NCBI GenBank assembly: GCA_947259675.1
Contig: CAMYNE010000145.1
Location: 1 to 6,157 of the forward strand
Direction: 5' to 3'
Origin: an uncultured Pirellulaceae bacterium
Lineage (GTDB): Bacteria > Planctomycetota > Planctomycetia > Pirellulales > Pirellulaceae
Length of the DNA: 6,157 nucleotides
The notes under the pieces are model-generated. The model was not told the DNA's origin, searched no databases, and worked only from the letters and a program-made list of their open reading frames with translations. A program made the position numbers and the translations under genes. Below are positions 1 to 4,893 of the stretch, piece by piece. How positions within the stretch are numbered: the stretch's first letter is position 1; each line of letters opens with the position of its first letter.

Positions 1-1718
1 CGATTCCTCAGATTTCGATAGATCCAAAACTGCTGATTCGTCTCTGTTTCGATTCTCCAGTAATCGCGTCGAATGGTTGAGCCTCGCCACCAACCGGTTT
101 CAATTCGTTCGGGTCCCCAGGCATGAATGACTTTTTGTGGGATTTGATTGTGAACGAGCAGGGCAGGGGGGCGTTCAATTTTGTTTCCTCCCGGTGTTTG
201 TGATTCACCGTTAATTTCAATTGCCGGATTCAGCAGCCTTAACGGTCGAGCCATCACATGCGAAGACGTCTTGGGTTTTGCGTTCGCGCGTCCACGGCGT
301 CTGCGAGGGTCAACCAGCGGTTTGAAACGGACGGCATATTCAGGTTGAGCTCCCGATTGGAGCGTTGGGTAGACCACGTTCTGCTGGCCGAGCCTGCTGG
401 TGAGGCGATTGATCAGGTGGGCAAGCGACTGTTTGTCCAGCCGTGGGTTCTCATCAAAAAGCTGCCTTTGTCGTTCGACCAGCAGCACGCACGAAGTCAC
501 GCTGATGATGATCTCATTGACTTGGATCGTGGTGTACAACCGCGGCGTTTGGGATTTGCCTTGTTTCGTGTTTCGGACGCGGCGTTTTCGTGTGTGGGGC
601 TGGAGGATTTGTTCAAGCTGCATTTGGACAAGCTGCATGACATGTGTGACCGTGGCAGTGGGCTGAAACAGATTGACTCGAAACTCAATGGAAGGGTCTG
701 CTTGAAGCAACAATTTGACGGTCCATTGAAGCGCGCCTTGCTGGCGAGCTTTCATTTGTTTGCAGATGACGGCGATTAATCGTGACAAAATGATCTCAAT
801 CGTTTCGCGATCGCTGGTTGGAAAATCAAGCAGCTGTTCCGCTTGAAATTCGGGTGGTTGCTGGCGAGCCGCAATCGGTTCTTCGATTTTTCCGGTAGCC
901 TGATCGATGCGACGATTAATTTCATCTCCAAACCGTGTTGCCAGGTCGGTTCGCGAAAGCTGAAAGAGTTGGCTGACCCAGTTGATGCCGAGTTGGCCCA
1001 GTGTTTCCGTTGTCGATTCGCTGAGTCTCAACGCTTCAATGGGTAAGTGACTCAAAGTTGTGTTGGCAGCCTGTTCGTTAGGAGGTTTACCGGGTGGGTT
1101 CGGTGGTTTCTCGGCTTGCAAGACGATCACAGGATTCTGTTGATCGTTTTCAGCAGCCCAAAATCGGGCGACGCCCCAGGTCAACCCGATGGTATTGGCA
1201 ATGGCGACTCGAGTCAGGTAGCCCAAGCCTTGGCAATGCTTTTCGACTCCCAGGGCGAGTTGGTTTTCGTTTCCGAACAGGTGAGCCAGTCCGGTTACAT
1301 CAAGAAAGATCGAACTGGGCCAGTCGGTTTGTTCGATCCCGATAATGGGGCTGAATTCGCAAAGTGTATCAGCCAGTTCTTCGATGGCGGCCTGATCGGC
1401 GGAGCGGTCATGTTCAAAGATATGGAATTGGGCGTTCGAGTTTGATCCCTGGTGACTTTTCGGGGATTGGCTCCTTGATCTCTTCAGAAGAGATTTCGCT
1501 TCCGAAATTGGCATGTCAATCAGGATGCCGTCGCGAGCGGCGAGGGGAGAGACGGCCGATACCCGTTGTCCACGTGTGGGGTGTTGAGTGAATAGCACCA
1601 CACGTTGTCGTTTAAGCTCTTTTTGTGAGACGACGAGTCTTTGAATGGGCCAGTTGGGCAGCCACAGACAGAGGACCCTTTTCTGAGGTTCGGTGTTGGT
1701 GCAAAGGTTGTCGTTCAT
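1..1718 (-). CDS. imuB: ImuB, inactive Y-family polymerase-like mutasome protein (C-terminus cut by window edge)
   Basis: ImuB links the translesion polymerase DnaE2 to the sliding clamp during damage-induced mutagenesis. I translated this frame by hand: it is open from ATG at 1718 to base 3, about 572 codons with no stop. The N-terminus has the ImuB signature RVLCLWLPNWPIQRL (residues 14-28), where active Y-family polymerases carry a catalytic Asp. The second palm motif reads SSIFLDVTG (135-143), with Ser-Ser where the catalytic Asp-Glu would be. A helix-hairpin-helix/finger-like part spans about 225-281. A possible clamp-binding motif QRQLF lies at 417-421, and an Arg-rich linker begins near 471. 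The C-terminal ImuB block contains RPLRLL (491-496) and GPERIETGWWRG (535-546). The start overlaps imuA by 107 bases. ATG 1718 is the only ATG before the conserved N-terminus; GTG 1724 is an alternative. No clear Shine-Dalgarno is seen, so translational coupling is likely. By family comparison only a few C-terminal residues should be missing. Confidence 0.93.
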   Translation of the reverse strand, partial: MNDNLCTNTEPQKRVLCLWLPNWPIQRLVVSQKELKRQRVVLFTQHPTRGQRVSAVSPLAARDGILIDMPISEAKSLLKRSRSQSPKSHQGSNSNAQFHIFEHDRSADQAAIEELADTLCEFSPIIGIEQTDWPSSIFLDVTGLAHLFGNENQLALGVEKHCQGLGYLTRVAIANTIGLTWGVARFWAAENDQQNPVIVLQAEKPPNPPGKPPNEQAANTTLSHLPIEALRLSESTTETLGQLGINWVSQLFQLSRTDLATRFGDEINRRIDQATGKIEEPIAARQQPPEFQAEQLLDFPTSDRETIEIILSRLIAVICKQMKARQQGALQWTVKLLLQADPSIEFRVNLFQPTATVTHVMQLVQMQLEQILQPHTRKRRVRNTKQGKSQTPRLYTTIQVNEIIISVTSCVLLVERQRQLFDENPRLDKQSLAHLINRLTSRLGQQNVVYPTLQSGAQPEYAVRFKPLVDPRRRRGRANAKPKTSSHVMARPLRLLNPAIEINGESQTPGGNKIERPPALLVHNQIPQKVIHAWGPERIETGWWRGSTIRRDYWRIETETNQQFWIYRNLRN

Positions 1719-2553
1719 AATCACGTCGCGTGCGAGTCGATTCGCACACGCTCCCTGTGATGGTGTTGATTTCCAAGTCAATCGTTTGGCCCGTCAAAGT
1801 GCCTCGGCAGCGAAGCAGGCGAAGCCGCAGGCTGCGCGAATGCGGAATGCGGAATGCGGAGTGCGGAATGTCGACCGAGCAAAATTCCGCATTCCGCATT
1901 CCGCATTCCGCATTTGAATTCATTCCGCATTCCGCATTGGTAAACTCCCATTGCACTTCGGCCCAGCTGGGTTGATTCAGTGCACTGGCAGGTCGCACAA
2001 ACAACCCCAACGTTCCGCTGGATTCGGCCGAAAGTTGAAAGCGTCTGAACCAGCGTTCGCCGATCCAACCGAGCGGCCCCCAGACTGCGGCAACCGCCGG
2101 GCAGCGCAGCGCCTGATCGATAGCCCAGTAAAGATCGTTCTGGTTTTCATCGTGAGTTGAATCGAGTGCGTTTGTAGAACGCAAGATGATCAAGTTGCCA
2201 CTGTTGATGCCCAGTGCCGCGGCTGCGGGTGGATAAAACTGACGATCGGGATCAATCACGACCAGTGCTCCGCCATCGGCACAGGCTTTTTGGGCGGTGA
2301 GCAACGACAGGAAGTCAGCGCCGTAACCCCCGCTGTGATGGCGCGACTGAGCGTTGTGAGAATTGGGAGTGAACCACTCGATTAAAGTACCTCGCTTGTA
2401 TCCGTCTTCAGGAAGGATCTGGTTGATAGCTGCACAACCGCTTGACACAACGCTACCATCATCAACTCGACTGATTGTTTCCAGCCGATGAATTTTGTGT
2501 TGGAGTTGTTGAATCAGGTTTTCGCGAGCAGTTGTAATCACGGTGCTATCCAA
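1612..2553 (-). CDS. imuA: ImuA, RecA-like mutasome protein with an in-frame heptamer-repeat insert
   Basis: ImuA is a RecA-related accessory protein that acts with ImuB and DnaE2 in SOS mutagenesis. Family hallmarks are GALVVIDPDRQFYPPAAAA (residues 95-113, the Walker B strand region), the stretch QALRCPAVAAVWGPLGW (147-163) and TLGLFVRPAS (181-190). The loop where RecA has its P-loop reads HHSGGYGADFLSL (72-84), with no GK[ST], so ATP binding there is doubtful. Residues about 206-239 are low complexity (NAECGM and IPHSAFR units), encoded by a heptanucleotide repeat. The expected basic strand LRLRLLRCRG (242-251) resumes after it in the same frame. The start is TTG 2553, preceded by a weak AGG; an in-frame TAA lies a few codons upstream and no ATG exists. 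GTG 2541 is a possible alternative start. The last 36 codons overlap imuB. The 313-residue length exceeds a usual ImuA of roughly 230-270 (from memory), partly because of the insert. Confidence 0.9.
   Translation of the reverse strand: MDSTVITTARENLIQQLQHKIHRLETISRVDDGSVVSSGCAAINQILPEDGYKRGTLIEWFTPNSHNAQSRHHSGGYGADFLSLLTAQKACADGGALVVIDPDRQFYPPAAAALGINSGNLIILRSTNALDSTHDENQNDLYWAIDQALRCPAVAAVWGPLGWIGERWFRRFQLSAESSGTLGLFVRPASALNQPSWAEVQWEFTNAECGMNSNAECGMRNAEFCSVDIPHSAFRIPHSRSLRLRLLRCRGTLTGQTIDLEINTITGSVCESTRTRRDYERQPLHQHRTSEKGPLSVAAQLAHSKTRRLTKRA
1838..1938. repeat. Inverted tandem heptamer repeat (GAATGCG / CGCATTC) inside imuA
   Basis: Left arm: four GAATGCG units at 1838-1865 (the fourth is GAGTGCG), then a partial GAATG to 1870. 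Right arm: four ATTCCGC units at 1884-1911 plus ATT, a 7-base interruption TGAATTC (1915-1921) that keeps the 7-base phase, and two more units to 1935 plus ATT. Bases 1839-1869 pair with 1884-1914 as a 31-bp stem with one mismatch (G1861), around a 14-base loop (1870-1883). Three heptamers make 21 bases, so each strand encodes a 7-residue period: NAECGMR-type peptides from one arm and IPHSAFR-type from the other. I recall such peptides in many annotated planctomycete proteins, which suggests a dispersed repeat, but this was not checked. No flanking target-site duplication is visible. Confidence 0.92.
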
Positions 2554-2571
2554 AGCTGAACCTGTTTTCGG

Positions 2572-2670
2572 TTAGGGCCGCCCCGTTGGGGCTTTGTTTT
2601 GTTACAAACTTTTCCCAGGGCGTTGCCGGCGTTGCCTTGGGTGACATAGGGCCGGCCCTTCGGGCCGAAA
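2572..2670. repeat. Cluster of GC-rich palindromes in the imuA leader
   Basis: Three short hairpins follow one another. The first is GCCCC-GTT-GGGGC at 2580-2592. The second pairs CCCAGGG (2614-2620) with CCTTGGG (2635-2641) with one mismatch, around a loop that carries a near-tandem duplication of GCGTTGCC (2620-2627 and 2629-2636). The third is CGGCCC-TTC-GGGCCG at 2653-2667. From memory this resembles a dispersed intergenic repeat of planctomycetes, in which a CCCAGGGCGTTGCCCTGGG palindrome is followed by a GGCCC/GGGCC hairpin; this could not be checked. The cluster ends about 26 bases before the imuA start and would be in its 5' leader if transcription begins farther upstream. No T-run follows the stems on the minus strand, so a classic intrinsic terminator for the upstream gene is not evident. 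Confidence 0.6.
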
Positions 2671-2712
2671 CCCGACTTTCCGACTTCCGGCCTCCGACCT
2701 CGACTCCCACCT

Positions 2713-2724
2713 TTCGAATTCGAA
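2713..2724. promoter_or_regulatory. 12-bp perfect palindrome TTCGAATTCGAA upstream of imuA
   Basis: The sequence TTCGAATTCGAA is a perfect self-complementary 12-mer, 160 bases before the imuA start. It sits between the repeat cluster and a second inverted repeat, in the only region where an imuAB promoter could lie. A dimeric regulator site is possible. It matches no SOS box that I know, and the surrounding DNA is partly repetitive, so chance is a real alternative. Confidence 0.22.
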
Positions 2725-2733
2725 TCGGTCCGT

Positions 2734-2750
2734 TTGACACCTTTGGTCAA
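2734..2750. promoter_or_regulatory. Inverted repeat TTGAC-N7-GTCAA, possible operator or -35 region
   Basis: Five-base arms TTGAC and GTCAA are separated by seven bases. On the minus strand the upstream half reads TTGACC, which resembles a -35 element, but the hexamer 17 bases farther on (CGATTC) is a poor -10. Because the pair lies upstream of an expected SOS operon, a LexA-type site is conceivable. This is inference only: five-base arms are short, and I know of no established planctomycete LexA consensus to compare with. Confidence 0.2.
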
Positions 2751-3113
2751 GCATCGACCGAAAAGGTTTAAAAATGAACATTAGTGGACAAAACTACATT
2801 TATGCCAAATGGACGAGAATTGCAAGCAAAAAATTGCTATTAGACTGCGAGTCGGACGAAATGAGATGTGTGTTGGGGCGTTTCGTGAGAATTCCGACGA
2901 AAAACGCCAAATGGATCTCGGTTAGCGATTTGGAGATTCGAGAAAACTCGCCGATTCGGCCCAATTGCTCTGCGCAATCCAGTTGAAAACCTGTCGGAAA
3001 ACGCCAGATGTCAAGAAAAGAGCTGGAAACCTCAAACGACAGCTCAATCGAGGAGAGGAAATCACAATCCTAATCATAGTCTTAGTTACGACCAGGATTA
3101 AGAGTACCCGGAT
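2751..3113. other. Intergenic region without a convincing gene
   Basis: This stretch is more AT-rich than the palindrome cluster beside it. A 70-codon plus-strand frame (2774-2986) begins with ATG after an A-rich tract, but its translation has no recognisable motif and no good ribosome site, so I do not call it a gene. A weak inverted repeat (AATCCT 3066-3071, AGGATT 3094-3099, 22-base loop) lies just beyond the stop of the OmpA-like gene, and a 9-base direct repeat GAGTACCCG occurs at 3102-3110 and 3119-3127 across that stop. None of these is a clear terminator. No tRNA or other RNA gene was recognised. Confidence 0.6.
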
Positions 3114-4151
3114 CTAAGGAGTACCCGAGCTGTCGTAGGCTTCTGGATAGATCACAATCTCGATGCGACGATTGGGACTGATCCCACCGCGAGTTCCTTG
3201 TGGGTGACGCGGGCGGTTGCTGCCCATTGCCATCGTAAACAGTTGGTCAGGTGCCAGACCCAATCGAACCAGGTTGTCAAAAATCGCGAGAGCTTGAGTT
3301 GCAGTCAGTTGATGATGAGTTGTGCCGGCTGGAGCAAGCGGTGTGTTATCCCAGTGAGCTTCGACGCCAATAATCTGACTTGGAAAACTCTGGCGAATGG
3401 TCGTGACCAGGTTTTGGAATAAGGGTGCCTGCGCCGGTTGAATCTGGTAAGTACCCGGAACAAAAATCTGGTCGGATGGGAATTCAATTCGAATTACATC
3501 GCCATCCATCCTGGCTTGGCTACCAGGAATTTGAATTTGGTTTAGCCGGTTCAAAAGGCTGTTGTTTGCCCGGACTGTCGCCGTGCCAGCCAGACGAGTC
3601 GGAGCGGCGCCGCCGAATTGAGCGAATTGTTCACGCTGTTGGTTTTGAAACTGTTGTTGCTGTTGGGCAAACTGAGTCGATTGCAGATTTGTTTGCCCGC
3701 CAAGCTGCTGAAGCATGAGTTGGCTGGCCGCAAGTTGTTGTTCGGTTGCCGACTTCTCAATCTGAAATTGTTGGAAGCGGCTGGCGTTGTCGGAGAGTTG
3801 TTGTTTGAGTTGAAGATTGTATTCGTTGGCAAGTTGAAGTTTTTGTTTGAGTCCGGCGATTTCCGTGTGCAACTGCTGGTTGTCAATATCGAACGCACCA
3901 ACACGCTGGTTCAGGTCGTTTATTTGTGTCGATAGATTCGAGTAAGCTTGATACTCTTGAGGCGTACGCGTCTGAATCTGGGTCGGTTGAGAATTCGACG
4001 CTAGTTGAGATTGGTTGCCACCAAAAAGACGTGGGCGACTAAAGTCAAAAAGCGCTTGGCGAGGACCCTGGTTGGAAACCGGCTGTTGGCAACCCGCAAT
4101 GGGCGTTATCAAAATGGTCGTTAAGACGATTAGCTTCGTACAGTAATTCAT
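3114..4151 (-). CDS. Predicted lipoprotein with coiled coil and C-terminal OmpA-like domain
   Basis: This is probably a cell-envelope protein that anchors a membrane to peptidoglycan through an OmpA-like domain. ATG 4151 is preferred because it gives a 345-residue protein with a lipoprotein signal: a charged N-terminus with Lys6, a hydrophobic core LIVLTTILI, and lipobox IAGC with Cys21. The frame extends upstream to ATG 4229, but that would put 26 unlike residues before the signal. A heptad-patterned, Gln-rich coiled coil spans about 66-150, followed by a Gln/Phe-rich linker (about 154-180). The OmpA-like domain covers about 210-335: GVEAHWDNTPL (262-272) matches the usual GHTDN strand with Asp268 kept, and SPNRRIEIVIY (325-335) matches the usual NRRVEI end. 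LTATQA (282-287) has Gln286 where most members have the Arg of LSxxRA. The layout recalls Pal- or MotB-like peptidoglycan tethers, but the exact role is unknown. Confidence 0.85.
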   Translation of the reverse strand: MNYCTKLIVLTTILITPIAGCQQPVSNQGPRQALFDFSRPRLFGGNQSQLASNSQPTQIQTRTPQEYQAYSNLSTQINDLNQRVGAFDIDNQQLHTEIAGLKQKLQLANEYNLQLKQQLSDNASRFQQFQIEKSATEQQLAASQLMLQQLGGQTNLQSTQFAQQQQQFQNQQREQFAQFGGAAPTRLAGTATVRANNSLLNRLNQIQIPGSQARMDGDVIRIEFPSDQIFVPGTYQIQPAQAPLFQNLVTTIRQSFPSQIIGVEAHWDNTPLAPAGTTHHQLTATQALAIFDNLVRLGLAPDQLFTMAMGSNRPRHPQGTRGGISPNRRIEIVIYPEAYDSSGTP

Positions 4152-4321
4152 GACTTGAGGGGGCGCGTCATTTGTCATTTGGACTGTGGGCGGAGAAATC
4201 CACTTCATTTTCGCCGCGAACTCTAGCAAGCAGTCTTTTGGCGGTAAACATCAATCGAAATGGGTCGCCAACTTGATTCGGCGTGCATCGCGCCAACAAG
4301 ACTGGGCCCCGAAGTGCTAGC

Positions 4322-4861
4322 CTATGCACTCTTGCTGGCGACCGCTTCAGGAGACCTGAATGAGATTCCCAATTTATGTTTCAGCAATCGGTTGTCAGCG
4401 TATTCCCCATAAAAACGCTTAATCCAATGACGTTTCTTGCTTTCCATTAAATGCGGCTCGTAGCCCAGCCTTCGCATCAACCGATCAGAGATTCGACTGT
4501 TGGAGACTTCGGTTAGAATCGCGTCCGAGCCTTTGAGGCAGGCTACGTAATCTAGCAAAGCAAGGGAGAGTGACAGCGTCGTCCATGAAGTCTGCAACGT
4601 GGTCACGGCGTATGAAAGCGTGAGATAGTTGCGATGTGCGATGGGCTGGCTGTAATAGACTTGGCTTTGATTTTTTCGGCTGCGTTTCTTGCCCCAACCA
4701 TCTGCCCATTTCGTCTCGATTCCTGAAACCAGCTTTGGCCAAGGGCGTAACTGAATTGCTACGAGCTGTTCGTCGGCAACATCGATCATTCCGTAAGGCC
4801 GATTTCTGATTTTGCCCGCTTCACCGACCACGTCATAGACTGAATCAAAAAGTTTCACCAT
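4322..4861 (-). CDS. Conserved hypothetical protein, planctomycete type, possible acyltransferase-like C-terminal half
   Basis: This is a 179-residue soluble protein with no signal peptide or clear membrane segment. The start ATG 4861 has a good ribosome site (AAGGAAG, 5 bases upstream). From memory, the C-terminal block is typical of hypothetical proteins found across planctomycetes: TEVSNSRISDRLMRRLGYEP (residues 118-137) followed by RHWIKRFYGEY (144-154). The pattern of a strand, then N-x-R-x-x-x-R-L, a helix and G-[YFW] resembles the acetyl-CoA-binding end of GNAT acyltransferases, so a GNAT-like fold is possible, but no substrate can be named. Residues 1-60 look like two or three beta strands ending in a basic segment (KKRSRKNQ, 58-65). 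It lies 32 bases downstream of the prepilin peptidase gene, so co-transcription is likely. That link alone does not place it in pilus or secretion biology. Confidence 0.8.
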   Translation of the reverse strand: MVKLFDSVYDVVGEAGKIRNRPYGMIDVADEQLVAIQLRPWPKLVSGIETKWADGWGKKRSRKNQSQVYYSQPIAHRNYLTLSYAVTTLQTSWTTLSLSLALLDYVACLKGSDAILTEVSNSRISDRLMRRLGYEPHLMESKKRHWIKRFYGEYADNRLLKHKLGISFRSPEAVASKSA

Positions 4862-4866
4862 TATTG

Positions 4867-4873
4867 CTTCCTT
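4867..4873 (-). promoter_or_regulatory. Shine-Dalgarno AAGGAAG for the 179-residue protein
   Basis: The minus strand reads AAGGAAG, five bases before ATG 4861. It lies inside the 32-base gap after the prepilin peptidase stop codon. It fixes the start of the hypothetical gene and is the clearest ribosome site in the window; the starts of imuA, imuB and the lipoprotein gene have weak sites or none. Confidence 0.65.
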
Positions 4874-4893
4874 GCTAAAACGACGCTTAATTT

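Noticed and set aside
258..779. 173-codon plus-strand open frame
   Set aside because: It is antisense to imuB, whose minus-strand frame is open across the whole region and matches the ImuB family; the plus-strand translation has no recognisable domain.
1047..1445. 132-codon plus-strand open frame
   Set aside because: Also antisense to imuB; a by-product of codon bias in the real gene.
1..1611. Possible decay or frameshift of imuB
   Set aside because: The absence of a closed minus-strand reading frame here suggested a pseudogene, but codon-by-codon translation from 1718 to base 3 found no stop and the conserved C-terminal block is present; the frame simply leaves the window.
1838..1938. CRISPR array
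   Set aside because: Units are 7 bases long, directly tandem, with no spacers, and occur in two opposed blocks.
1778..2068. 96-codon minus-strand frame overlapping imuA
   Set aside because: Alternative frame of imuA; the ImuA frame carries the family motifs.
2538..2750. Two overlapping minus-strand frames of 64 and 70 codons just upstream of imuA
   Set aside because: They run through the palindrome cluster and low-complexity DNA, overlap each other in different frames, and give Pro/Gly/Arg-rich translations typical of read-through of repeats.
2774..2986. 70-codon plus-strand open frame with ATG
   Set aside because: No motif, no good ribosome site and no convincing promoter spacing; length is within chance expectation.
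3066..3099. Terminator after the OmpA-like gene
   Set aside because: Six-base AT-rich arms with a 22-base loop and no T-run on the minus strand are too weak to call.
4152..4229. N-terminal extension of the lipoprotein to ATG 4229
   Set aside because: Starting there would bury the lipoprotein signal peptide 26 residues inside the protein; ATG 4151 gives a normal signal and lipobox.
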